Origin: Nocardioides luteus | GTDB taxonomy: Bacteria > Actinomycetota > Actinomycetes > Propionibacteriales > Nocardioidaceae | NCBI RefSeq assembly: GCF_014648595.1 | Contig: NZ_BMRK01000005.1 | Span: 1 to 64,000, forward strand | Direction: 5' to 3' | DNA length: 64,000 nt | Part shown: positions 52,495 to 64,000 of the stretch, in pieces | Position numbering within the stretch: the stretch's first letter is position 1 | Layout: each line of letters begins with the position of its first letter | Notes under the pieces: generated by a model | Database searches by the model: none | What the model saw: only the letters and a program-made list of their open reading frames with translations | Told to the model about the DNA's origin: nothing | Translations under genes and position numbers: made by a program

Positions 52495-54157
52495 TCCCGC
52501 TCAGGGGCACCGTGGTGGTGCCGGAGGGGTCGGTGAAGAAGTCGTTGCCCTCGCCGTCGACGACGATGAACGCGGGGAAGTTCTCGACCTCGATCTTCCA
52601 CACCGCCTCCATGCCGAGCTCGGGGTACTCGAGCACCTCCACGGACTTGATGCAGTCCTGCGCCAGCCGTGCGGCCGGGCCGCCGATCGAGCCGAGGTAG
52701 AAGCCGCCGTACGTGCCGCAGGCATCGGCCACGACCTTGGAGCGGTTGCCCTTGGCGAGCATGACCATCGATCCGCCCGCGGCCTGGAACTGCTCCACGT
52801 AGGAGTCCATCCGGCCGGCCGTGGTCGGGCCGAACGAGCCGCTCGCCATGCCCTCGGGCGTCTTCGCCGGGCCGGCGTAGTAGACCGGGTGGTTCTTCAT
52901 GTAGTCCGGCATCTCCTCGCCGGCGTCGAGCCGCTCCTTGATCTTGGCGTGCGCGATGTCGCGCGCCACGACCATCGGGCCGGTCAGCGAGAGGCGGGTC
53001 TTGACCGGGTGCTGGGAGAGCGTCCTCAGGATCTCGGGCATCGGCTGGTTGAGGTCGATGTCGACGACCTCGCCAGCGGAGATCTCCTCGGCCATCCCGG
53101 CGTCGGGCATGTACTGCGCCGGGTCGGTCTCGAGCTGCTCGAGGAAGACACCGTCGCGGGTGATCTTGCCGAGCGCCTGGCGGTCGGCGGAGCAGGAGAC
53201 CGCGATCGCCACCGGGCAGCTCGCGCCGTGGCGGGGCAGTCGGACGACGCGTACGTCGTGGCAGAAGTACTTGCCGCCGAACTGGGCGCCGATGCCGAAG
53301 GACTGGGTGAGCTCGAAGACCTTTTCCTCGAGGTCGGTGTCGCGGAAACCGTGGGCGCTCATCGAGCCCTCGGTCGGGAGGTTGTCGAGGTAGTGGGCGC
53401 TCGCGTACTTCGCGGTCTTCAGCGCGAACTCCGCCGACGTGCCGCCGATGACCACGGCGAGGTGGTAAGGCGGGCAGGCGGCGGTGCCGAGCGAGCGGAT
53501 CTTCTCGTCGAGGAAGGTCAGGATCCGGTCGGGGTTGAGGATCGCCTTGGTCTCCTGGAACAGGAACGACTTGTTGGCGGAGCCGCCGCCCTTGGCCATG
53601 AAGAGGAACTTGTACTCCGGGCCGTTCTCGCCCTCGGTGGTCGAGTAGATCTCGACCTGGGCGGGCAGGTTCGAGCCGGTGTTCTTCTCCTCGTAGGTGG
53701 TCAGCGGGGCCAGCTGGGAGTAGCGCAGGTTGAGCTTGGTGTAGGCGTCGAAGACACCGCGGCTGACGGTCTCGGCGTCGTCGGAGCCGGTGAGCACGCC
53801 CTCGGACTTCTTACCCATCACGATCGCGGTGCCGGTGTCCTGGCACATCGGCAGGATGCCGCCCGCGGAGATGTTGACGTTCTTGAGCAGGTCGAGCGCG
53901 ACGAAGCGGTCGTTGCCGGAGGCCTCGGGGTCGTCGATGATCTTGCGCAGCTGCTTCAGGTGGGCCGGGCGGAGGTACTGGTTGATGTCCTTCATCGCCT
54001 CGGCGGTCAGCGTACGGATCGCCTCGGGGTCGACCTTGAGGAACTTGCGCCCGTCGACCTCGATCTCTTCCACCCCCTCGGTGGTGATCAGCCGGTAAGG
54101 AGTGTCGTCCTTGCCGGTCGGGAGGAGGTCGGAGTACCGGAACTCAACGTCAGCCAC
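52469..54157 (-). CDS. fumA: Fumarate hydratase, class I (Fe-S)
   Basis: 562 residues from GTG 54157; GTG 54184 would add 9 residues. Close in pattern to E. coli FumA/B. The three Fe-S cysteines are present: [36 protein letters not shown]. Other marks: [39 protein letters not shown] and the C-terminal [20 protein letters not shown] (beta domain). 4Fe-4S oxygen-sensitive hydratase of the TCA cycle. Only 22 bases of GC-rich leader and no clear Shine-Dalgarno, so leaderless start is possible. Co-occurs with class II fumC at 46551. Confidence 0.92.
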   Translation of the reverse strand: MADVEFRYSDLLPTGKDDTPYRLITTEGVEEIEVDGRKFLKVDPEAIRTLTAEAMKDINQYLRPAHLKQLRKIIDDPEASGNDRFVALDLLKNVNISAGGILPMCQDTGTAIVMGKKSEGVLTGSDDAETVSRGVFDAYTKLNLRYSQLAPLTTYEEKNTGSNLPAQVEIYSTTEGENGPEYKFLFMAKGGGSANKSFLFQETKAILNPDRILTFLDEKIRSLGTAACPPYHLAVVIGGTSAEFALKTAKYASAHYLDNLPTEGSMSAHGFRDTDLEEKVFELTQSFGIGAQFGGKYFCHDVRVVRLPRHGASCPVAIAVSCSADRQALGKITRDGVFLEQLETDPAQYMPDAGMAEEISAGEVVDIDLNQPMPEILRTLSQHPVKTRLSLTGPMVVARDIAHAKIKERLDAGEEMPDYMKNHPVYYAGPAKTPEGMASGSFGPTTAGRMDSYVEQFQAAGGSMVMLAKGNRSKVVADACGTYGGFYLGSIGGPAARLAQDCIKSVEVLEYPELGMEAVWKIEVENFPAFIVVDGEGNDFFTDPSGTTTVPLSGIRVRSKER

Positions 54158-54239
54158 GGAAGGGAATCGTACGCCGCGGGGCACCTTTGGCTGAGATCAG
54201 GCTGCATGCGCGAGACATTCGCGCTATGGTCGTCGGCGT

Positions 54240-54329
54240 CCACACGGGAGTCCGCGGCAGCGGGCTGAGAGGGAGCTGGAGCCGCTCCGACCGTTACACC
54301 TGATCCGGATCATGCCGGCGAAGGAAGTG
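54240..54329 (+). promoter_or_regulatory. TPP riboswitch (THI element)
   Basis: CGGGAGTCC and GGGCTGAGAGGG (54261-54272) form the pyrimidine-sensing part; ACCTGATCCGGATCATGCCGGCGAAGG (split here; 54298-54324) is the conserved pyrophosphate-sensing part. The 3' AAGGAAG is also the Shine-Dalgarno for thiE, so TPP binding should block translation as well as possibly transcription. Controls the whole seven-gene thiamine operon. Confidence 0.95.
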
Positions 54330-54335
54330 ATTGTT

Positions 54336-54941
54336 GTGCTTCTCCCACGAATTTTCGCTCTGGTCTCCTCGGCCGAGGACCTCTCCCTGCTGCCCGCCTT
54401 CGCAGAGCTCGGGGTGCGCGGCTTCCAGGTGCGTGACAAGGCCGCGTCCACCCGTGAGCTGGTCGCGCTGACGTCGGCGGTTCGGTCCCGCGTCGGGGTG
54501 TTCGACGCGTGCGTGGTGGTCGACGACCGGCTCGACGTCGCGCTGGCGGCCGGGGCCGACGGGGTCCATCTCGGGGCGTCGGACCTTCCGGTCGAAGCGG
54601 CTCGGCGGATCGCCGACACGGCCTCGCCGGGGCTGATGATCGGCGCCACCTGTCGGGATCGTGCGGCTGTCGTCGCTGCGCAGGAGACCGGGGCCGACTA
54701 CGCCGGGTTCGGACCGGTCTTCGCGACCACGTCGAAGTCGGGGCTGCCCGATCCGCTGGGCGTGGAGGCGGTGAGCGCTGCGGCTGGTGTGCTGCCGCTG
54801 ATCGCCATCGGCGGGCTCTCCGCCTCGAGAGCTGCCGAGGTGCGCGCCGCAGGCGCCCACGGGGTGGCCGTGATCGGCGGACTCTGGCGACAACCCGACC
54901 CGCTCCAGGCAGCGAAGGAGCTCGTGGAAGCCGCCGGCTGA
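54336..54941 (+). CDS. thiE: Thiamine-phosphate synthase
   Basis: 201 residues. GTG 54336 chosen because it lies 8 bases after AAGGAAG; the ATG 54312 is inside the riboswitch and not a real start. TIM-barrel ThiE features: GFQVRDKAASTRELVAL (diphosphate-binding Lys), VVDDRLDVALAAGADGVHLG, SCRD-like ATCRDRAAV, ADYAGFGPVFATTSKSG, PLIAIGGLSASRAAEV. It joins HMP-PP and HET-P to make thiamine phosphate. First gene of the operon; overlaps thiO by TGATG. Confidence 0.93.
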   Translation: MLLPRIFALVSSAEDLSLLPAFAELGVRGFQVRDKAASTRELVALTSAVRSRVGVFDACVVVDDRLDVALAAGADGVHLGASDLPVEAARRIADTASPGLMIGATCRDRAAVVAAQETGADYAGFGPVFATTSKSGLPDPLGVEAVSAAAGVLPLIAIGGLSASRAAEVRAAGAHGVAVIGGLWRQPDPLQAAKELVEAAG

Positions 54942-55993
54942 TGCGGGTGCAGATCCTCGGAGCCGGGATCGTCGGGCTGTCCGTGGCCGACGAGCTGATC
55001 AGGCGCGGACACGAGGTCACGTTGGTCGACCCGTCGCCCGGGTCGGGGGCGTCGTACGCCGCGGCCGGGATGCTCAGCCCGGCCGGCGAGGCCTGGCACG
55101 GTGAGGAAGAGCTCACGCGGCTGGGGCTCTCGTCGCTGGGGCTGTGGCCGTCTTTCGCGGCCCGGCTCGGGGTGCCGATGCACACCCGCGGGACGCTCCT
55201 GGCCGGCGTCGACGCCGGCGACGTCCAGCAGGTGGAGCGGCAGCTCGCCGTGCTCGATCTGGCCGGGGTGCGTTACGAGCGACTGCTGCGTCGCGAGCTG
55301 CTCGCCCGCGAGCCCGGCCTCGGCCGGGTCGCCGGTGGCGCCTTCCTGCCCGAGGACCACTCCGTCGACCCGCGGGCTGTCGTGGCCGCGCTCCTCGACC
55401 GGTTGTCTCCGCTGGTCGAGCCCGGCGAGCGCCAGCGAGCCGGTGTCGAGACCAACACAGTCGCCGACGTCACCGTCGTCGCCACCGGCGCTCGGCTGCC
55501 CGCTCCGTACTCCTCCCTCATCCGCCCGGTCCGCGGCGACGTCGTCCGCGTGCGCACGCCGGAGCGGATCGAGCGGACGGTGCGCGCCTGGGTCCACGGC
55601 GAGCAGGTCTACGTCGTCCCGCGCGCCGACACCGACGAGGTCGTCATCGGCGCCACCTCCGAGGAGCGCGACGGCCCGCTGCTGCCGACCGTCGAAGGCG
55701 TCTGGCGCCTCCTCGACTCCGCCCGCCGAGTCCTGCCCGGCCTCGACCGCGCCGCCGTGGTCGAGGTGACCTCCCGCGACCGCCCCGGCACCGCCGACAA
55801 CCTTCCGCTCGTCGGGCCGACCGACGAGCCGGGCGTCGTCCTCGCCGCGGGCGCCTTCCGCAACGGCGTCCTCCTCGCCCCTCTCATCGCGCGGCTCGTG
55901 GCCGACCACGTCGAGACCGGGGTTGTGGAGGCTGCGGTGGACCCGCGGCGGTTCTCCAGGGATACCCGGTCGACCGGGGATTCATGGACTTGA
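54941..55993 (+). CDS. thiO: Glycine oxidase ThiO
   Basis: 350 residues. FAD-binding GxGxxG in VQILGAGIVGLSVADELIRRG, VTLVDPSPGSGASYAAAGMLSP, TADNLPLVGP, and a C-terminal GAFRNGVLLAPLIA typical of ThiO. It oxidises glycine to the imine for the thiazole ring. A REP-like element is embedded in frame at 55410-55458 (RLSPLVEPGERQRAGVETNTV), replacing the usual sequence ahead of the second FAD loop. The stop codon lies inside the hairpin at 55986. Confidence 0.9.
   Translation: MRVQILGAGIVGLSVADELIRRGHEVTLVDPSPGSGASYAAAGMLSPAGEAWHGEEELTRLGLSSLGLWPSFAARLGVPMHTRGTLLAGVDAGDVQQVERQLAVLDLAGVRYERLLRRELLAREPGLGRVAGGAFLPEDHSVDPRAVVAALLDRLSPLVEPGERQRAGVETNTVADVTVVATGARLPAPYSSLIRPVRGDVVRVRTPERIERTVRAWVHGEQVYVVPRADTDEVVIGATSEERDGPLLPTVEGVWRLLDSARRVLPGLDRAAVVEVTSRDRPGTADNLPLVGPTDEPGVVLAAGAFRNGVLLAPLIARLVADHVETGVVEAAVDPRRFSRDTRSTGDSWT
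55410..55458. repeat. REP-like element A in thiO (inverted copy)
   Basis: CGCTGGTCGAGCCCGGCGAG at the start and GTGTCGAGACCAACAC at the end. The reverse complement closely matches the thiD copy at 58254-58300, starting GTGTTGGTCTCGACAC. 49 bases, in frame, no stop introduced. Confidence 0.75.
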
Positions 55994-56036
55994 CGGGCAC
56001 TGAAACACCCGTCAAGTCCACAAAGTGCCCGTCAAG
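55986..56036 (+). promoter_or_regulatory. Alternative hairpins at the thiO/thiS junction
   Basis: GGACTTGACGGG (55986-55997) pairs perfectly with CCCGTCAAGTCC (56008-56019), 12 bp, 10-base loop. Alternatively CTTGACGGGCAC (55989-56000) pairs perfectly with GTGCCCGTCAAG (56025-56036). The two hairpins exclude each other. They include the thiO stop and end 8 bases before the thiS Shine-Dalgarno (AAGGAG, 56044-56049). Confidence 0.65.
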
Positions 56037-56057
56037 CATCACCAAGGAGTCCGACAG

Positions 56058-60331
<4,274 letters not shown>

Positions 60332-60339
60332 GCCGCCTC

Positions 60340-60374
60340 GGCGGAGCCCGGTCGTGTCTGTGCCGGGCTCCGCC
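60340..60374. terminator. Bidirectional terminator after thiC
   Basis: GGCGGAGCCCGG, 11-base loop, CCGGGCTCCGCC: a perfect 12-bp stem between the thiC stop (60331) and the convergent gene stop (60383). Confidence 0.8.
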
Positions 60375-60382
60375 GCGCTGCC

Positions 60383-61297
60383 TCATCGGTCGGCGCGCAG
60401 GCTCTCGTAGACCCTGGCGAAGCCCTCCGACCCGTGCCCCGCAGCGACCTGCCGGCTGATCAGCTCCTGGACCATGGCGATCGGAGAAGGGTCGACGCCC
60501 TCCTCCTCGCTGGCCCGCACGAGGTGCGAGAGGTCGGAGAAGTCCAGGCTCTGCTGGCCCGGGACGGTGTAGTCACCACCGTCGATGACCTTCGCGTAGT
60601 CCGCCAGCTCCTCGGTCATGGCGGCCAGGAACGGCGTCTGCCGGGCGGTGAACTCGGCTGCGCTCATCCCCATCGTCGCAGCCATCGCGGCGCCGTGGAA
60701 AAAGCCCGCGAACATCTGGTACATCCCCGACAGCATGGCCAGATCCACCACCGAGGCCCGACCGGCGTCCTCGCCGAAGAACTCACTGGTGGCCCACACC
60801 TCGAGCATCGGCAGGAGCGTTTCGTACGCCGCCCGCGAGCCGCTGTAGAGGACCTGGCCGGTGTGCGCCCCGATCATCGACGGCACGGCCATGATGGCGC
60901 CGTCGAGGTAGTCGATGCCGTGCACGGCCGCCCAGGACGCGAGCTCGCGGGCCTCTCCCGGGGTCGTCGTGGTGACGTTGACCAGGGTGCGGCCACGGAG
61001 GTCTTCGGCGACCGGACCCAGGGTCTCCTCGACCGAGGCGTGGTCGAGGAGGCAGGCGATGACCACCGGGCTGGCCAGCACCGCCTCGCGGACCGACCCC
61101 ACGGCGTCGGCGCCGTGCGCCACGAGGCGGGTGGCGCGACCGGGGGTGCGGTTCCAGACCGTCACCGAGCGGCCGGCGTCGAGCAGGGCAGCAGCCAGGG
61201 CGCTGCCCATCGCGCCGAGGCCGAGCACGCTGGCTTCGCTGGGATGGATGGGCTGGCGTTGAGATTCGGACACGTCGACCACTCTGGCCGACGGCAT
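60383..61297 (-). CDS. NAD(P)-dependent oxidoreductase, imine-reductase-like
   Basis: 304 residues. N-terminal Rossmann GLGAMGSALAAALLDAGRSVTVWNRTPGRA with Arg favouring NADP. The remaining fold is helical: DLAMLSGMYQMFAGFFHGAAMA and QQSLDFSDLSHLVRASEEEGVDPSPIAMVQ, as in imine reductases and beta-hydroxyacid dehydrogenases. The lack of the usual hydroxyacid-dehydrogenase Lys context suggests reduction of imines; the product is unknown. GTG or ATG start: ATG 61297 is clear. Confidence 0.82.
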   Translation of the reverse strand: MPSARVVDVSESQRQPIHPSEASVLGLGAMGSALAAALLDAGRSVTVWNRTPGRATRLVAHGADAVGSVREAVLASPVVIACLLDHASVEETLGPVAEDLRGRTLVNVTTTTPGEARELASWAAVHGIDYLDGAIMAVPSMIGAHTGQVLYSGSRAAYETLLPMLEVWATSEFFGEDAGRASVVDLAMLSGMYQMFAGFFHGAAMAATMGMSAAEFTARQTPFLAAMTEELADYAKVIDGGDYTVPGQQSLDFSDLSHLVRASEEEGVDPSPIAMVQELISRQVAAGHGSEGFARVYESLRADR

Positions 61298-61407
61298 CGC
61301 GCTCGGGGAGTACCCACTAAATAGTGGGTTGCGAACCAGTTGGTCAGCAAAGACTCAGGGATGAACCGGAGAGACGGACGGGATCTGCGCCGATAGCATT
61401 CGGCCTC

Positions 61408-62082
61408 ATGGGACTCCCTGAACCACACCCCGGCCAGCCCCGCCGTCCGGACCTCCGCGTCAGCGATGCCGACCGTCACGCGGTGGCCGACATCCTGCGC
61501 GAGGCCGCCGGCGAGGGCCGGCTGGACATCGAGGAGCTCGAGGAGCGGATCGAGGAGACCTACAAGGCCAAGACGTACGCCGACCTCGAGCCGATCACCC
61601 GGGACCTCCCGGTCGCGGGGCGCGCGCCATCGACCCCGCCGGCGTCCGCCGACGCTGCGCCGAACGCGCCGGTCGTCTACGGCGAGGGCGCTGCGAACGA
61701 CAGCGCGAGCGCGTTCCTGAGCAGCGTCGAGCGCAAGGGCGTCTGGACGATGCCCCAGCACCTCACGGTCAACGCAGTGCTGGGGGACGCCAACATCGAC
61801 CTGCGCGAGGCCCACTACTCCGCGCGCGAGGTGGTCATCAACGCGACCTCGATCCTGGGCAGCGTGAAGGTCACCGTGCCGCCGAACGTGCGCGTCGTCG
61901 TCGAGGGGAACGGCGTCCTCGGTGAGTTCAAGGAGCCCTCCGACAAGGTGCCGGAGGCGCTCACCGCCGACTCGCCCGTGGTGCGGGTGCGCGGCATGGC
62001 GGTGCTGGGTGACGTGACCGTGAAGAGGCGGGGGCCGAAGGGTCCCCGGCGCAGCCTGCGGCAGCATCTCGGCCTGGAGTGA
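61408..62082 (+). CDS. DUF1707 protein with LiaF-like C-terminus (paralogue 1)
   Basis: 224 residues from ATG 61408. DUF1707 domain: LRVSDADRHAVADILREAAGEGRLDIEELEERIEETYKAKTYADLEPI. A Pro/Ala-rich linker, then a beta-rich part WTMPQHLTVNAVLGDANIDLREAHYSAREVVINATSILGSVKVTVPPNVRVVVEG typical of LiaF/cell-wall-active-antibiotic-response proteins. No membrane helix in this member. It is a tandem paralogue of the gene at 62138 (56-base gap). A role in envelope stress is inferred from the family. Confidence 0.82.
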   Translation: MGLPEPHPGQPRRPDLRVSDADRHAVADILREAAGEGRLDIEELEERIEETYKAKTYADLEPITRDLPVAGRAPSTPPASADAAPNAPVVYGEGAANDSASAFLSSVERKGVWTMPQHLTVNAVLGDANIDLREAHYSAREVVINATSILGSVKVTVPPNVRVVVEGNGVLGEFKEPSDKVPEALTADSPVVRVRGMAVLGDVTVKRRGPKGPRRSLRQHLGLE

Positions 62083-62137
62083 GGATCAGGGGGATTGCTG
62101 AGGCGCACCAGCGTCCCCACCACTAACATTCAGCCTC

Positions 62138-62815
62138 ATGGGAACGACCCCCGAGCCGTACCGCGGCCACACTCCTGATCCGAGCCTCCGGATCAGCGAT
62201 GCCGACCGCCACAAGGTGGCCGACATCCTGCGCGAGGCCGCAGGCGAGGGACGTCTCGACATCGACGAGCTCGACGACCGCCTGGAGGCGACCTTCAAGG
62301 CGAAGACGTACGCCGACCTGGTGCCGATCACGGTCGACCTGCCTGCTGCCGGCACCCCGGCGCCGCCGGCCACGCGACCCGCCGCGACCGGCGGTAACAC
62401 CCCCGTGGCCTACGCGGCGAACCCGGTCGAGAGCCGGCTCTACGTGGCGATCATGAGCGGCGTCGACCGGCGTGGGATCTGGACCGTCCCGGTGACCGGC
62501 AATGTGATCGCGCTGATGGGCGGCGCCGAGCTCGACATGCGCCAGGCGGAGTTCTCCGCGCAGGAGACCACCATCTACGCGAACGCGATCATGGGTGGCA
62601 TCACCATCACGGTCGGGCCCGAGGTGCAGGTCGTGATGCAGGGTGTCCCGATCATGGGTGGCTTCGACGGTCCTCGCGGGATCGAGCCGACCGGCGGCCC
62701 GGTGCTCCGCGTGAAGGGGCTTGCGCTGATGGGTGGCGTCACCGTCGTCCGCAAGCCGCTGAAGGGTGGCAAGGGCGCCAAGCGCCTGCCGATCCCGCCT
62801 CACGAGCTGCACTGA
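62138..62815 (+). CDS. DUF1707 protein with LiaF-like C-terminus (paralogue 2)
   Basis: 225 residues, same architecture as the preceding gene: LRISDADRHKVADILREAAGEGRLDIDELDDRLEATFKAKTYADLVPI, a Pro-rich linker and a beta-helix-like tail (WTVPVTGNVIALMGGAELDMRQAEFSAQETTIYANAIMGGITITV). GGVTVV replaces the loops of paralogue 1. The shared promoter-like leader (TAACATTCAGCCTCATG in this gene, TAGCATTCGGCCTCATG in the other) confirms tandem duplication. It is followed by a hairpin. Confidence 0.82.
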   Translation: MGTTPEPYRGHTPDPSLRISDADRHKVADILREAAGEGRLDIDELDDRLEATFKAKTYADLVPITVDLPAAGTPAPPATRPAATGGNTPVAYAANPVESRLYVAIMSGVDRRGIWTVPVTGNVIALMGGAELDMRQAEFSAQETTIYANAIMGGITITVGPEVQVVMQGVPIMGGFDGPRGIEPTGGPVLRVKGLALMGGVTVVRKPLKGGKGAKRLPIPPHELH

Positions 62816-62842
62816 GCAGCGACCGGGGCTGAGCCCTCGTCA

Positions 62843-62859
62843 GGTCCGCTCTGCGGACC
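62843..62859 (+). terminator. Hairpin after DUF1707 genes
   Basis: GGTCCGC, TCT, GCGGACC: perfect 7-bp stem, 28 bases after the stop. Confidence 0.5.
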
Positions 62860-62906
62860 GGCTCTGCCGCGCCTGGAGAACAGGCGCTAACCTCGCCGGA
62901 ACAAGA

Positions 62907-62926
62907 TATTATGTAGTTATATAATA
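62907..62926. promoter_or_regulatory. AT-rich palindrome upstream of sulfatase
   Basis: TATTAT (62907-62912) and ATAATA (62921-62926), an inverted pair with 8 bases between, part of an AT-only run that is exceptional in this genome. It sits 17 bases before the ATG, just upstream of AAGGAG. Confidence 0.55.
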
Positions 62927-62943
62927 GACAAAGGAGTCTCGGG

Positions 62944-64000
62944 ATGATGCCGAAGTGGGGCGCGTTGCTGGGTGCCGCGCTTCTGTCCGTGGTCGCGCTG
63001 GTCGCAGGAGTCCTCGTCGTGGGCCCGACCACCGGCGCCGACGACGCGGCGGCCGCTGACCCGTCGGCCGGCCCCGCTCCGGAGGCGGCGGCGCTCGCCG
63101 CCGCGGCCGACGAGCGGCCGAACATGGTCTTCATCCTGATGGACGACTTCTCCCTGGAGCTGCTCCGCACGATGCCGGAGGCGACCCGGATGGCCGCCGA
63201 GGGCGCGAGCTACCAGAACTCCTTCGTGATCGACTCGCTGTGCTGCCCCTCGCGCGCCGCGCTGCTGACCGGGCAGACACCCCACCAGACCAAGGTGCTC
63301 ACCAACACCGAGAACGACCCGAAGCACCCGGTCGGCGGCTGGTCGGCGTTCCGGCGCCACGGCAACGTCGAGAAGCAGTTCAGTCTCGGTCTGCAGCGAG
63401 CGGGCTACACGACCGGGTTCGTAGGCAAGTTCATCAACGCCTACGAGGTCGTCACCGGTCAGGACGGCGAGCGGGTGCCGCCGCCGAAGGTGCCCGGCTG
63501 GGACTCCTGGAACGCGCTCCTCGGTGGTGCCTACGGTGGCTGGGGCTATCAGAGCACCTACCTCGACGAGCACGGCGAGCTGAAGCTGCGCCACCACGAG
63601 CAGCCTCCGACCTCGGCCACCACGGCGGAGAAGGACGCTGCGTACGCCACCAACGTCACCCGCGACTACGCCCTGGACTTCATCAGCGCCCACAAGGACG
63701 ACGAGGACCCCTACTTCCTCGAGATCGCCGCCTACGGGCCGCACTCCCGCCTCGGCCACCACTACCCGGGCCTGAAGACCTGGTTCCCGCCGGCCTTCGC
63801 CGACCAGGCGCCCGCCGACGATCCCACCGGCGGTAACTGCGGCCGCGTCCCCTGCGGCAAGCTCTCGCTGAAGGATCTGGTCGGCTACGGCGACGACCGC
63901 TCCGACAACACCCCGACCTACCTCGGCCCCGACGGTCGTACGTCCCCGGCCCCCGCCTGGCGCACCAACAAGGTCTCGCTGAGCGACGAGACGGCGCTGA
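62944..64000 (+). CDS. Sulfatase family enzyme, 3' part outside the window
   Basis: Visible 352 residues; open at the right edge. ATG 62944 with AAGGAG 8 bases ahead. N-terminal hydrophobic helix (WGALLGAALLSVVALVAGVLVV), probably a signal anchor or signal peptide. NMVFILMDDFS provides the two metal Asp (67 and 68), and LCCPSRAALLTG is the formylglycine motif (Cys100-x-Pro-Ser-Arg). VGKFINAY and GPHSRLGHH supply further metal and sulfate ligands. Extracellular hydrolysis of sulfate esters, with formylglycine made by an FGE encoded elsewhere. Confidence 0.9.
   Translation, partial: MMPKWGALLGAALLSVVALVAGVLVVGPTTGADDAAAADPSAGPAPEAAALAAAADERPNMVFILMDDFSLELLRTMPEATRMAAEGASYQNSFVIDSLCCPSRAALLTGQTPHQTKVLTNTENDPKHPVGGWSAFRRHGNVEKQFSLGLQRAGYTTGFVGKFINAYEVVTGQDGERVPPPKVPGWDSWNALLGGAYGGWGYQSTYLDEHGELKLRHHEQPPTSATTAEKDAAYATNVTRDYALDFISAHKDDEDPYFLEIAAYGPHSRLGHHYPGLKTWFPPAFADQAPADDPTGGNCGRVPCGKLSLKDLVGYGDDRSDNTPTYLGPDGRTSPAPAWRTNKVSLSDETAL

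Noticed and set aside
54312-54335. thiE starting at ATG 54312
   Set aside because: This ATG is in the conserved TPP-binding part of the riboswitch; the Shine-Dalgarno lies after it.

Overview
The window is a GC-rich chromosomal segment of an actinobacterium, most likely from the Nocardioides/Aeromicrobium group (Nocardioidaceae). The evidence is the very high GC at third codon positions, frequent GTG starts, many 4-base ATGA/GTGA gene overlaps, a DUF222/13E12-type HNH endonuclease tail, a DinB/DUF664 protein, and DUF6328, DUF6069 and DUF1707 families. The genus is an inference. There is no tRNA, rRNA, prophage, transposase or CRISPR array.

Layout. 1-8 kb: HNH remnant, limonene-epoxide-hydrolase-like protein, a secreted alpha/beta hydrolase behind an exact CRP-type site, small enzymes, and a two-component pair. 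8-20 kb: several regulator/target pairs, most divergent with readable operators (MarR/MFS exporter, OhrR-like/esterase, TetR/SDR, AraC/MFS), plus a compact sigma/anti-sigma operon. 21-25.5 kb: NCS1 transporter and hydantoin/allantoin-type racemase, a MmyB-like XRE regulator divergent from a SnoaL protein and a YHS-tailed protein. 25.5-31.5 kb: YyaL-type protein, PucR-type regulator, and an acyltransferase/TetR operon with a 28-bp perfect palindrome. 31.6-36.2 kb: a complete branched-chain-amino-acid-type ABC importer (livGFKHM order). 36.5-44 kb: tannase-family esterase, amino acid permease, ArsR-type regulator/MFS pair, hemolysin III, UPP synthase. 44-54 kb: PhoH, lytic transglycosylase, class II fumarase, SDR/DUF6328, NfeD/SPFH pair, class I fumarase. 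54.2-60.4 kb: a TPP-riboswitch-controlled thiamine operon thiE-thiO-thiS-thiG-tenI/thiE2-thiD-thiC, closed by a 12-bp stem terminator. 60.4-64 kb: imine-reductase-like enzyme, two tandem DUF1707 proteins, and a sulfatase cut by the window end.

The most unusual content is repetitive DNA. (1) Two intergenic arrays (39733-39975 and 46435-46549) are built of a 22-bp unit repeated every 32 bp exactly. Half the copies point each way around a 7-base centre, and both arrays sit between convergent genes. (2) Several small palindromic elements lie inside coding sequences in frame: in yyaL, thiO, thiD and pucR, and a different AT-richer MITE-like element in the TenI/ThiE-like gene. The thiamine operon is especially rich in them. 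(3) Alternative hairpins sit at the thiO/thiS junction. These repeats are the best candidates for something undescribed.
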